Source: Oscillospiraceae bacterium (GTDB lineage Bacteria; Bacillota; Clostridia; Oscillospirales; CAG-272). Taken from it: a stretch of DNA of 64,000 nt. The position numbers and the translations under genes are program-made. Positions 9,799-18,338 of this stretch are shown here, one piece after another (position 1 is the first letter of the stretch; each line of letters starts with the position of its first letter). The stretch is taken from positions 62,001 through 126,000 of the forward strand of contig SVUA01000001.1 in NCBI GenBank assembly GCA_015063485.1. The letters run 5' to 3'. The notes under the pieces are model-generated. The model worked only from the letters and a program-made list of their open reading frames with translations, had not been told where the DNA came from and searched no databases.

Positions 9799-11742
9799 AT
9801 GATCTATTACGTATCAACAAACGGTAACGATAACGCTCTCGGAACAAAAGAATCACCCTTTCGCACGATAAACCATGCGGCGCAGATAGCTGTCGCGGGA
9901 GACACCGTCCGTGTTTTTGGCGGAGTGTATCGCGAATGGGTAGATCCCCGAAACAGCGGCGAAGAAAACGCTCGCATTATATATGAAGCGGTTGAAGGCG
10001 AAAATCCGATAATCAAGGGTTCGGAGATAATCACCGATTGGGAACGCGTCGAGGGAACTGTTTGGAAAAAGGTTCTCCCCAACACATTTTTCGGAGATTT
10101 CAACCCGTACAAAAAAATGCTTGAGGGCGACTGGCTTACCTCTCCCCGTAAAAAAATACACGTTGGTGACGTGTACATAAACGGAAAATCCATGTACGAG
10201 GCTCACACTTACGCAGATATGGTTCGCGCGGAAAAGCGAATTATATGGGAGCAAAACGGTTGGAAGTCTAATAGAACAGAGTATGTATTAGAACCTGAAA
10301 AGACCGTATATCAGTGGTATGCGGAGGTCGATGATGAAAATACGACTATCTGGTGCAATTTCCAAGAGTTTGACCCGAACAAAGAAACAATAGAGATAAA
10401 CGTTCGTCAGAGCTGCTTCTATCCTTCGAAATCCGGCGTAAATTACATTACCTTGCGCGGCTTTGAGATAGCACAGGCGGCGTGTCCGTTTACTCCTCCC
10501 ACCGCCGATCAGATCGGTATGGTAGGCGCGCATTGGTCAAAGGGCTGGATAATTGAGAACAACATCATGCACGACGCAAAGTGCTCCGCTATCAGTATCG
10601 GTAAGGATGCGGCTACGGGAGATAATAACAGCCTCCGCACAGGCAGAAAATCGGGACATCGCTATCAGGCAGAGGCGGTATTCCTCGGGCTTCGTATGGG
10701 CTGGAACAAGGAGACTGTCGGCTCTCACATCATTCGCAACAACGTAATTTACGACTGCGGACAAAACGGAATCGTAGGACACATGGGTTGTGCGTTCTGT
10801 ATCATTGAGCATAACGAGATATACAATATCGCTATGAAGCGAGAATTCTGGGGACACGAGATAGGCGGTATCAAATTCCATGCGCCTATCGATACGGTCA
10901 TAGAAAATAACAATATCCACCACTGTATGCTCGGAACTTGGCTTGACTGGCAGTCGCAGGGTCTGCGCTTGACTAAAAACGTATACCATCACAACGATCG
11001 TGACCTTATGATAGAGGTAACGCACGGACCTTGTACTGTTGATAACAACCTCTTCCTTTCGGAATTTTCTCTTGACAATCATGCGCAAGGTACGGCTTAT
11101 GTTCATAACGTGTTTGCGGGCGGAGCTCGCTTGATAAAGGTTCATGACCGCGCAACCCCCTACCACTTCCCTCATACTACCGAGGTTGCGGGTTATCTGC
11201 CTGTGTACGGAGGAGACGACCGTATCTATAACAATATGATGCTTGGTGTAAACGAGGGGTGTGGAAGCGGTCACCGTCCTGTCGGAAACCTTGGTTCGAA
11301 CTATAACGCGTATTATACGCCGGAGGAGTATCCTCTCGCTCCCGGAAAGAATGCCTATTCTGTCGGAAATGCTCTGTTTATTAAGGAGTCTCAGCCCGTT
11401 TGGATAGAGGGTAACGCTTATTCGGGATATGCATTCCCCTACCGCGCGGAGAAATACGCGGCGGTGGCAAGCGGAATGACGGCAGACGTAGAGGAAAACA
11501 ATGGCGAGTGGGTATTGACCATAAACGTTCCCGAAGCAGTTGTAACCGCATCTTGTACGCCCGTTACAACAGAACGTCTCGGCACTCCTCGTGTTACCGA
11601 AGAGCCGTATGAAAACGCGGATGGAACACCGATTGACTTTACTGTCGATTATCTTGGAAATATCCGTACGCAAGACGTTATCCCCGGACCTTTTGCGACA
11701 CTCTGCGAAGGTGAAAACAAATTTGTGGTTTGGAAAAAATAA
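9799..11742 (+). CDS. GH120-type beta-xylosidase, tandem copy 4
   Basis: Fourth paralogue, 647 residues from the ATG at 9799. The frame is open further upstream through the end of copy 3, but the conserved MIYYVSTNGND start and the AAGGAG site fix 9799. The predicted catalytic pair is Asp383 (WLDWQSQG) and Glu406 (IEVTHGP). It belongs with copy 3 (GAHWSKGW, GKDAATGDN). However, its first hundred bases and the intergenic DNA before it are almost identical to those of copy 2, so the start of the gene has been copied between units. Cytoplasmic and co-transcribed. Confidence 0.88.
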   Translation: MIYYVSTNGNDNALGTKESPFRTINHAAQIAVAGDTVRVFGGVYREWVDPRNSGEENARIIYEAVEGENPIIKGSEIITDWERVEGTVWKKVLPNTFFGDFNPYKKMLEGDWLTSPRKKIHVGDVYINGKSMYEAHTYADMVRAEKRIIWEQNGWKSNRTEYVLEPEKTVYQWYAEVDDENTTIWCNFQEFDPNKETIEINVRQSCFYPSKSGVNYITLRGFEIAQAACPFTPPTADQIGMVGAHWSKGWIIENNIMHDAKCSAISIGKDAATGDNNSLRTGRKSGHRYQAEAVFLGLRMGWNKETVGSHIIRNNVIYDCGQNGIVGHMGCAFCIIEHNEIYNIAMKREFWGHEIGGIKFHAPIDTVIENNNIHHCMLGTWLDWQSQGLRLTKNVYHHNDRDLMIEVTHGPCTVDNNLFLSEFSLDNHAQGTAYVHNVFAGGARLIKVHDRATPYHFPHTTEVAGYLPVYGGDDRIYNNMMLGVNEGCGSGHRPVGNLGSNYNAYYTPEEYPLAPGKNAYSVGNALFIKESQPVWIEGNAYSGYAFPYRAEKYAAVASGMTADVEENNGEWVLTINVPEAVVTASCTPVTTERLGTPRVTEEPYENADGTPIDFTVDYLGNIRTQDVIPGPFATLCEGENKFVVWKK

Positions 11743-11783
11743 AATATAAATTTTCAATACAACTGAAAAAGGAGAAACGAAAA

Positions 11784-13721
11784 ATGATCTATTACGTATC
11801 AACAAGTGGTAACGACAGTGCGCTTGGTACAAAAGAAGCGCCTTTTAAAACAATAAACCACGCGGCGCAGGTAGCCGTTGCGGGCGACACGGTATGTGTT
11901 TTCGGCGGTGTATATCGCGAGAGAGTTTGCCCCAAAAACAGCGGTGAGGAAAACGCTCGCATTACTTATGAAGCGGTCGAGGGCGAATGCCCCGTTATAA
12001 AAGGCTCGGAGATCGTCACCGATTGGGAAAAAGTTGAAGGAACTGTCTGGAAAAAGGTTATTCCTAACAGCTTTTTTGGTGACTTTAACCCCTATGAAAC
12101 CGTGCTTTTCGGAGACTGGTACAGAGTCCCTCACGAAAAAGGTTACGACGTTCACCTTGGTGACGTATATATCGACGGAAGATCTATGTTTGAGGCTTCG
12201 TCAAAGGAAGATCTTTACGAAGCAAAGATACGCTACAAGGGAATGTATGCGGGAGACTCTTTCACTCAAGCGCCTATGGTTTTTGCTAAAGAATCTGTTT
12301 ACCGTTGGTATGCGGAGGTCGACGAAGAAAACACCGTTATTTACGGAAACTTTCAGGATAAAGACCCGAACGCTTGCCTTATCGAGATAAACGTTCGTCC
12401 CGCGTGCTTCTATCCCGACAAATTGCACGTAAATTACATCACCGTCCGCGGCTTTGAGATGGCTCATGCCGCAACACAGTGGGCGCCTCCCACGGCTTCA
12501 CAGATCGGTATGATAGGTCCTCGCTGGTCAAAGGGCTGGATAATCGAGAATAACCATCTCCACGATTCAAAGTGTTGTGCTGTAAGTATCGGACGTGATG
12601 CTCTTGAGGGTGAAAACCTTTCTCAGAAATATTGCAGAAAATCTGGCCATATTTATCAGCTCGAGGCAACGTACGAGGCTCTTAAAGAGGGTTGGTCTAA
12701 AGAGACTGTCGGCTCTCATATCGTAAGAAACAACGAGATACACGACTGCGGTCAGTGCGGTGTCGTTGGAAACCTTGGTTGCGTATTCAGCCGCATTGAG
12801 CATAATAATATTTACAATATCGCAAGAAAGCAGGAGTTCTGGGGACACGAGCTTGGCGGTATCAAGCTTCACTCTCCTATCGACGTAGTGATCGAGGATA
12901 ACTATATCCACCAGTGCTCTACGTTCGGAACTTGGATAGACTGGCAGGATCAGGGCTTGCGTATAACCAAGAACGTTTACTTCGATAACATAGGCGACCT
13001 CAAGGTAGAGGTGTCTCACGGTCCTTGTACTATTGACAATAACCTCTTCTTGTCTCAGTATTCGCTTATAAATCACGCTCAGGGAACGGCTTACGTTAAC
13101 AACCTTTTTGCCGGATATGTATATCCTTTGGAGCATAGAAACCGCGCGACACCTTATCACTATCCTCATAGCACTTTCCCCAAGGGATATGCTGTTATGC
13201 TTGGCGGTGACGACAGAGTGTTCGGTAATATCATTATAGGCGCATCGCAGATGCCTCCTAGAACTGCGTATTTCTCGTCGTATTACAACAAATATATGAC
13301 GTGTGAGCAATACTTCCAGTCGAATGGCAGCAACAGATATTTTGGAAATGCAGAAGAAGATGCAAGACCTCAGCCCGTATATATCGAGGAAAATGTTTAC
13401 GTAGGATTCGCAAAGCCTTTCCGTGAGGAAAAGGGTGCGCTTAAGACCGACTATATAAGCTTTGAGCTTTCCGAGGAAAACGGCGAGACGATATTCACTC
13501 TTACCGTTCCCTCGGAGGTTGCTGATAAGAGAATAACTCCCACAACTACCGAGCGTCTCGGTCAGCCTCGTATTGTTGAGCAGAATTATGAAAATGCGGA
13601 CGGAACGCCCATCGACTTTAATGTCGACTATCTCGGAAATATCCGTACGTCAAACGTTATCCCGGGACCTTTCGCTCGTCTTTCTGCGGGAGAGAACAAA
13701 TTTGTAGTTTGGAAGAAGTAA
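11784..13721 (+). CDS. GH120-type beta-xylosidase, tandem copy 5
   Basis: Fifth paralogue, 645 residues from the ATG at 11784. The open frame reaches back to 11730, but AAGGAG and the family start MIYYVSTSGND support 11784. The predicted catalytic residues are Asp386 and Glu409. The motif around the first is WIDWQDQG instead of WLDWQ, and around the second VEVSHGP, so the pair is retained with small changes next to it. It groups with copies 1 and 2 (GPRWSKGW, GRDALEGENLS). It is the last complete copy and is followed after 21 bases by the stub of a sixth. Confidence 0.87.
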   Translation: MIYYVSTSGNDSALGTKEAPFKTINHAAQVAVAGDTVCVFGGVYRERVCPKNSGEENARITYEAVEGECPVIKGSEIVTDWEKVEGTVWKKVIPNSFFGDFNPYETVLFGDWYRVPHEKGYDVHLGDVYIDGRSMFEASSKEDLYEAKIRYKGMYAGDSFTQAPMVFAKESVYRWYAEVDEENTVIYGNFQDKDPNACLIEINVRPACFYPDKLHVNYITVRGFEMAHAATQWAPPTASQIGMIGPRWSKGWIIENNHLHDSKCCAVSIGRDALEGENLSQKYCRKSGHIYQLEATYEALKEGWSKETVGSHIVRNNEIHDCGQCGVVGNLGCVFSRIEHNNIYNIARKQEFWGHELGGIKLHSPIDVVIEDNYIHQCSTFGTWIDWQDQGLRITKNVYFDNIGDLKVEVSHGPCTIDNNLFLSQYSLINHAQGTAYVNNLFAGYVYPLEHRNRATPYHYPHSTFPKGYAVMLGGDDRVFGNIIIGASQMPPRTAYFSSYYNKYMTCEQYFQSNGSNRYFGNAEEDARPQPVYIEENVYVGFAKPFREEKGALKTDYISFELSEENGETIFTLTVPSEVADKRITPTTTERLGQPRIVEQNYENADGTPIDFNVDYLGNIRTSNVIPGPFARLSAGENKFVVWKK

Positions 13722-13742
13722 AAATACATAAGGAGAAAAACA

Positions 13743-13784
13743 ATGATCTATTACGTATCAACAAGTGGTAACGATAACATCTAA
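13743..13784 (+). pseudogene. Stub of a sixth GH120-type copy
   Basis: AAGGAG, ATG and then 13 codons reading MIYYVSTSGNDNI before a stop. Eleven of these residues are the start of copy 5. The similarity stops abruptly and the operon terminator follows six bases later. This is the 5' remnant of another tandem unit, left by deletion or by an unfinished duplication. It has a good ribosome binding site and is probably translated into a useless peptide. Confidence 0.8.
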
Positions 13785-13789
13785 AAAAT

Positions 13790-13815
13790 GATTGGGCTGA
13801 AAAATCAGCCCAATC
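13790..13815. terminator. Bidirectional terminator after the xylosidase operon
   Basis: An 11-base perfect stem (GATTGGGCTGA / TCAGCCCAATC) with an AAAA loop, preceded by an A-run on the side that becomes U-rich for the minus strand. It serves the converging lipoprotein gene, whose stop codon lies in the stem, and probably also ends the xyl operon. Confidence 0.7.
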
Positions 13816-14890
13816 CAATCGTAAACAACGGTATCAAGGTATATATATCCCGCAAGGGTGTTGTATCCCAACCGGACTTAGAGGGATTATAATAGATCTT
13901 CACACTTTCCACAGGCGTAGCAAAATCAATAAATTTACCGTTACCGATTTGAGGCGCGTTACCTTCAAAATAGATCTCTTTCAGGTTTGCACAATCCCAA
14001 AAAGCACCTGATGAAATAAGCTCGACACTTGCCGGAATTCTCAACGTTTCTATCTTTCCGTTATAACATAAAACATTTTCCACACCACCAATTTGTTTCA
14101 AACCGTCTTCAAAGATAATTTCTGTAACAGATGCGGACGCGGGAAAAGGATAGTATCCCCATTTTTCCAATGTTTTTGGAATCCAAATCTTTTTAACGTT
14201 AAAACAGTTCAAGAAAGCTTGTTCTCCAATCTCTTGAAGATTCTTGGGGAGAATTATTTCCTCAAGCGATGCACAGCCGAAAAAAGCTTTATCGCCTATC
14301 AATATAACGTTATCTCCGAATTTTACTGTTTTCAGATTTTCACAACCGGAAAACGCCTCCTCGTCTATGTATTTAAGAGAACTCATCGAAAGATCAATAC
14401 TAGTAAGAGATTTACAGTCGTGAAATGCTGCCAATGAAACAGTAATCAGTGATGAACTCATCTTGATATCTTTTAAATTTTTGCAGCCGTTAAACGCTCC
14501 AAATGAAGTATATTTTATGGTATCCGGCATCACAAGAGCTTCAACGAGAGATCCCGAAAAAGCACTCATTCCAATTACAGTAACCGTTTTACCATCTATC
14601 TTTTTCGGTATAACAACGTTTTTGTCGTTCCCTATGTATTTTGTAATCTCAAATTCCCCATCGTCCCTGATTTTATACTCAAAATCCGACTCGGGATTTG
14701 CATCTTCATCGGGATAACTTTCAGTCGTATTATTGGGTATATCGGGGCGAGAATTTGTTACTTTATTTGTCGTACTGTCGGTTATATGATTCGTTGTATC
14801 ATTAAGCGGGGCTTCTGTGATGTCATTACACCCAATCAACAAAAGCCAAATCAAAACAAACATTAAAAATACGCTTATAATTTTTTTCAT
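13805..14890 (-). CDS. BspA-type leucine-rich-repeat surface lipoprotein
   Basis: 361 residues. The N-terminus is a lipoprotein signal (MKKIISVFLMF...LLLIGC) with the lipobox Cys at residue 21. A Thr/Asn/Pro-rich linker of about 45 residues follows, then a short beta-rich segment (YKIRDDGEFEITKY), then about eight irregular 22-24-residue repeats of the LRR_5/BspA kind (for example FNGCKNLKDIKM, FSGCENLKTVKF, FFGCASLEEIIL). Such proteins are anchored outside the membrane and in other species bind host or microbial surfaces; the ligand here is unknown. It converges with the xyl operon and shares its terminator. No link to xylan use is evident. Confidence 0.8.
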   Translation of the reverse strand: MKKIISVFLMFVLIWLLLIGCNDITEAPLNDTTNHITDSTTNKVTNSRPDIPNNTTESYPDEDANPESDFEYKIRDDGEFEITKYIGNDKNVVIPKKIDGKTVTVIGMSAFSGSLVEALVMPDTIKYTSFGAFNGCKNLKDIKMSSSLITVSLAAFHDCKSLTSIDLSMSSLKYIDEEAFSGCENLKTVKFGDNVILIGDKAFFGCASLEEIILPKNLQEIGEQAFLNCFNVKKIWIPKTLEKWGYYPFPASASVTEIIFEDGLKQIGGVENVLCYNGKIETLRIPASVELISSGAFWDCANLKEIYFEGNAPQIGNGKFIDFATPVESVKIYYNPSKSGWDTTPLRDIYTLIPLFTIGLG

Positions 14891-15220
14891 TAGATATCTC
14901 CATTTTTAATGAGTTCATATTTATTATATACCAAAATATAGTAAGTGTCAATAACGAATACTTAAATACGTTAAAATTAAGGAGTAAAACCGAAGTATGG
15001 CGCACTGTTATGTTGCAGAAGTAACTATGTACCTTTATAAGTATAGTAATACAGTTGTGCGCTTGTAGTGCAGGGCGTTTTTAATATCAACAAAGGGGAG
15101 GCGAGCAACCAACGCCGCCTGAAAACAAAAAAGCACGCATTTCTGCGTGCTACCAGTAAGGGAAATCGTGATTTTGGGGTGCGTATGGGATTGTAAGGGA
15201 TTTTTCAGCTACGAAAATGA
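14891..15220. other. Intergenic stretch without a recognised gene
   Basis: About 330 bases of AT-rich DNA between the lipoprotein and the terminators of the next gene. One 23-codon frame (14997-15068, plus strand, MAHCYVAEVTMYLY...) has AAGGAG twelve bases before its ATG but no family resemblance; I treat it as unproven. Nothing else was recognised. Confidence 0.4.
15121..15151 (-). terminator. Terminator of the HELTH-motif gene (distal)
   Basis: An 8-base stem AGCACGCA / TGCGTGCT (132-139 with 144-151 of the 15 kb block) with a T-rich minus-strand tail, typical of a factor-independent terminator for transcription coming from 15793. Confidence 0.6.
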
Positions 15221-15249
15221 AAAAAGTCCTTGAAAATCAAGGACTTTTT
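15221..15249. terminator. Bidirectional terminator with CCTTGAAAATCAAGG core
   Basis: A perfect 13-base stem with AAA loop flanked by A- and T-runs, 31 bases beyond the stop of the HELTH-motif gene. Its 15-base core is identical to the core of the terminator at 20109-20151 on the other side of the putative mobile element. Confidence 0.7.
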
Positions 15250-15280
15250 CTGACTAATGACTGTAATTTTGATACAAAAA

Positions 15281-15793
15281 TTATTGTCCGTGGCAACCTT
15301 GGCATGAATTGTCAGGCTCTTTACAATGGTAATTACAATAATCTTCTAAAATTCGAGTTGCATATTTTGATGCCTGGATTTCAAGTGAGCGATCACCTTT
15401 TTTGTTATCGTCTAAAAAGTACCACTGAAAATAATGTGTTAGCTCGTGCGAGAGCGAATGATAAACGGAAAACAAATCCATATTTGCAGGTATGTATATC
15501 TGCGGATAAATGCGCCCGGCGCTTTCCTCATTAGAGTAAAAGATGCCGTAGCAATAGCCTCCTTTTGAGGAATGAAACTTTTCTTGATTGCAAAAATAAA
15601 CGTTGCATCTTATCGGAAAGAAAAACTCTTTCCTTAAATAGCGAACAAAACTGCAAATGTTGTTTTTTGTGTCGCGATCAATAGCAGATGCAAAATGAAG
15701 TGATAGGTTAGATTTAGGGGCGGAATTTGAATAAAAGCGAATGTTTTCTTCTTTATTTGTTATCCACAAAAAATCTTTTGACAATGAAAACAC
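15281..15793 (-). CDS. Putative zinc metallopeptidase-like protein (orphan)
   Basis: 170 residues from a GTG start with AAGGGACG before it; a -10 TATAAT lies at 15827-15832 on the minus strand. I do not recognise the family. The visible signature is SHELTHYFQW near residue 115, an HExxH zinc-binding motif, followed about 20 residues later by LEIQASKYA, which could supply the third ligand (Glu), as in IrrE/ImmA- and SprT-like peptidases. There is no signal peptide. The tail has several Cys and His (CNYHCKEPDNSCQGCHG). It is AT-rich and sits on the opposite strand at the edge of the rolling-circle element, where it could be cargo or an insertion. Confidence 0.6.
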   Translation of the reverse strand: MFSLSKDFLWITNKEENIRFYSNSAPKSNLSLHFASAIDRDTKNNICSFVRYLRKEFFFPIRCNVYFCNQEKFHSSKGGYCYGIFYSNEESAGRIYPQIYIPANMDLFSVYHSLSHELTHYFQWYFLDDNKKGDRSLEIQASKYATRILEDYCNYHCKEPDNSCQGCHGQ

Positions 15794-15825
15794 CGTCCCT
15801 TCACTATGACTTGTTCTTACAATGA

Positions 15826-15948
15826 TATTATATCACAAAAACACAAAAACCGCAATCCCTTTGTATTGTTGATTTTGGAGAAACACCTCAGCCTGTATCT
15901 ATTGAATTTTGGAAGTTTTTGAAAGAGACTACGACCAAAGCTTCGTGA
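15826..15948 (+). pseudogene. Truncated reading frame before the membrane ATPase gene
   Basis: An open frame of 40 codons with no start codon, ending in QPVSIEFWKFLKETTTKAS and a stop that is followed immediately by the next ATG (TGATATG). The tight coupling and direction suggest the C-terminal end of a lost gene of the element, cut off near 15.82 kb where the promoter of the opposite-strand gene now lies. The function is unknown. Confidence 0.3.
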
Positions 15949-15949
15949 T

Positions 15950-16033
15950 ATGCCCACATTTTTAAAAGCATTAATAATAGGTCTTAGCGCGTATCTTGTC
16001 GGATATTCCGTGTACGTATTCGCTATGATCTGA
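15950..16033 (+). CDS. 27-residue membrane peptide
   Basis: Reads MPTFLKALIIGLSAYLVGYSVYVFAMI: one short hydrophobic helix with a single lysine at the N-terminal side. Its ATG overlaps the stop of the preceding frame and its stop is ten bases before the ATPase gene. No separate ribosome binding site is visible, so translational coupling is likely. Filamentous phages carry minor coat proteins of about this size and kind next to their assembly ATPase. That role is an inference from position only. Confidence 0.4.
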   Translation: MPTFLKALIIGLSAYLVGYSVYVFAMI

Positions 16034-16043
16034 AAGGAGAATT

Positions 16044-18329
16044 ATGAAAAGGTTAAAAAGGCTCTGTGAGACTTATAACGACGCTGACGTTCGTTTTCAC
16101 GTTAGCTTGATACTTGTATCGCTATCTATATTTTTATTGACGTTAAGATACGCTATACCCGCTCAGCGTTTATATGACGCCATTATAGATTTTGGCTTAT
16201 CGATAGCTTATTGGTTTGTTTTTATTACCGAGCCAATGTGGGAAAATTTTCTTGGTTACGTCCCGCAAATATCGACCTCCCGCCGAAAACTTCCAAGCAT
16301 CGATTTTGAAAAAGTTTTTCCTTTTTCATTCGATGAGATAGTGGACAAGTTCTCAAATTTTTTTGCGGGTCTTTTTAACCTTGATAATTTTCTTGACTAT
16401 AATCTTTTTATTCTCGAACTTCTTTACAACGTTACACTTTACGGTTCAATGTTGATCCCGTCGGCTGTAATGATGTGGCAAATGTTTAGAGATTCTCTTG
16501 TAAAGGATAAAGAAAATCCCGTAGGCTCTTTTACACAGAGCGTGGAGATCGTTCTCACGGCGGTGCGTACAACAGTGCGCCCCGTCGTGTCGGCGGTTCG
16601 CGGGCTTGTATTGTATATCTATGATCACCCGTGGATATGGCGTACGTTGCTTGTAACGTGGCTTCTGAATCTCAATATCTTTACGATAATATTTGAGTTT
16701 TTTGGATTTTATTTTTACTTTATATCGAGCGCGGACCTTATTTCTTTTTTCTTTCAGATCATAAAGCTTCTTGTTGACGTCGTTATAATGTTTGACGGTC
16801 TGCCGCTTATTCTTTGGATACCTATTATATTTGCTATCTATTGGGCGTATTGCTCTTACGTAGGTTTAGATACCCTACGGCACTTTGACGCCATGAATTG
16901 CGGCTTTTTGAAGTCGATAGCGTACATATCTCTTCTTATAGGAGCTCCCGGCGTTGGTAAAACTACGCTTTTGACGTCGTTTTCTCTTTACTTTGTAAAT
17001 ATTTATAAAAAGGATTCTTTTGATACTCTTTACGACGTCGAAATGACGTTTCCCGCATTTCCGTTCCCGGCGTTCCGCAAGGAGCTTGATGAACGCATAA
17101 AGTCGGGAGTTATATATAATATACCAAAAGCAAGGCAATATGTTGATCATATTGAAGAGGTTTATAAGGCTAAGCCTTCGCCGAGCGTGTTGTTTGGCTA
17201 TGATGAAGATCTCTTTGCTATGGAGAAAAATGAAAGCACGCGAATCCGTTCTCTCTTTTCGGCTTTGCGCGAATATGCTTCCGCGTATTTTATTTATCGT
17301 TGTGAGAATCCTAATCTTTCTAATTATCCTATACGCTTTGACGGTAAATTTGATGATTCTACATATCTTCCGTTATGGAACGGAGACTTCTATTCTCGTG
17401 ATCCTCGCAAACGCAAAGAGGAATCGAGATATTCTCATATTCTCGACCAAGATATACTTCGTCCCGGAAAGAAAGTTGATCCTGATAATAAAAATATAGG
17501 TTGTTTTGGTTTTGGTATCTATTCAAATACCGAGTGGGGTAAAGCTCGAGGAAATCAGCTTACTACGGTCGACGAGGATAAAGCGTCCGAGATAGCAAAC
17601 AGAAAAAACGATCTTTATTCGTATAGTTTGAAAATGTCGCGCCATGCGAATACTACCGTTGCCAATAAAGTATATTTCCGCTTTCTTGGTGACGAACAGC
17701 GTCCTGAATCTCTCGCTGCCGATCAGCGTGAGCTTTGTGACGTTATATCTATCATAGATAAGTCTGAAATTAAGCTTGCTCTGCCGCACTTTAAGTGGCT
17801 GGACAAGCTTTATGATAAGGTCTATGAGCCTTTTAAGGACTTCTGGGCGGAATATTCAAACGCCCGCGGTGATACTTGTCTCACCGTATTTCTTCTTAAG
17901 CTTGCCGTAGGCGGCTTTTCTAACGTGTATAAGCGTATTTACAATAAATACGGTTATTACACTATCACGCTTTCTCTGAAAGACGGAAGATCCTACGGTA
18001 ACTCTAAAGACTCCGCAAATGCCGAACGCATTGTGGAGTATAATATGCCCGTTATGCAGGTCTATAGCGAAAGATATAATACTGACTGCTTTAGCGGTTT
18101 CTTTACCAAAGCACAGCTTGATTGCGCTGTCGGTATCAATGACCTTGAATGTTTCACGGGTCTTACTCAAACTAATAAACAAATGGTTGCGCAGCATGAC
18201 TTTTTCCTTGATGAATATATGGGAACTATGGAAAAGCATTGCGGCGAACCTGCTAAACGAACGAAAAGAACGAGCGCAAACACGGAAAATAACCGTGTTC
18301 AGCCAAACATAATTTTTAAAACCTTTTGA
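16044..18329 (+). CDS. Multi-pass membrane P-loop ATPase (phage-assembly or coupling-protein-like)
   Basis: 761 residues with AAAGGAG before the ATG. The first 270 residues are membrane-rich, with segments near 20-40, 45-65, 120-150, 200-230 and 235-275. A Walker A motif GAPGVGKTT follows at residues 300-308, then a long cytoplasmic ATPase domain (a possible Walker B is SVLFGYDED near 380). The partner is a rolling-circle Rep gene nine bases downstream. Together these recall the Zot/pI assembly ATPases of filamentous phages, but there the ATPase is N-terminal and the membrane helix C-terminal; here the order is reversed, as in conjugative coupling proteins. I cannot choose between the two from sequence alone. 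Confidence 0.6.
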   Translation: MKRLKRLCETYNDADVRFHVSLILVSLSIFLLTLRYAIPAQRLYDAIIDFGLSIAYWFVFITEPMWENFLGYVPQISTSRRKLPSIDFEKVFPFSFDEIVDKFSNFFAGLFNLDNFLDYNLFILELLYNVTLYGSMLIPSAVMMWQMFRDSLVKDKENPVGSFTQSVEIVLTAVRTTVRPVVSAVRGLVLYIYDHPWIWRTLLVTWLLNLNIFTIIFEFFGFYFYFISSADLISFFFQIIKLLVDVVIMFDGLPLILWIPIIFAIYWAYCSYVGLDTLRHFDAMNCGFLKSIAYISLLIGAPGVGKTTLLTSFSLYFVNIYKKDSFDTLYDVEMTFPAFPFPAFRKELDERIKSGVIYNIPKARQYVDHIEEVYKAKPSPSVLFGYDEDLFAMEKNESTRIRSLFSALREYASAYFIYRCENPNLSNYPIRFDGKFDDSTYLPLWNGDFYSRDPRKRKEESRYSHILDQDILRPGKKVDPDNKNIGCFGFGIYSNTEWGKARGNQLTTVDEDKASEIANRKNDLYSYSLKMSRHANTTVANKVYFRFLGDEQRPESLAADQRELCDVISIIDKSEIKLALPHFKWLDKLYDKVYEPFKDFWAEYSNARGDTCLTVFLLKLAVGGFSNVYKRIYNKYGYYTITLSLKDGRSYGNSKDSANAERIVEYNMPVMQVYSERYNTDCFSGFFTKAQLDCAVGINDLECFTGLTQTNKQMVAQHDFFLDEYMGTMEKHCGEPAKRTKRTSANTENNRVQPNIIFKTF

Positions 18330-18338
18330 GGTACATAT

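Larger units (their letters stand above)
3898..13784 (+). repeat. Tandem array of five GH120 genes plus a partial sixth
   Basis: Five direct repeats of about 1.95 kb. The repeated unit includes the intergenic leader (a TTTTCAATACAAC-type sequence followed by AAGGAG), so duplication happened at the level of gene plus leader. Identity is patchy: near-identical blocks alternate with strongly diverged ones, which points to old duplications homogenised locally by recombination. Confidence 0.85.

Noticed and set aside
13657-13670. Possible Noc-binding site TTATCCCGGGACCT
   Set aside because: Only the CCCGGGA core and scattered flanking bases match; it lies in xylosidase coding sequence where copy 4 has a similar codon run.
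14997-15068. 23-codon plus-strand small gene
   Set aside because: AAGGAG is present but twelve bases away, and there is no recognisable feature or partner; listed only within the intergenic description.
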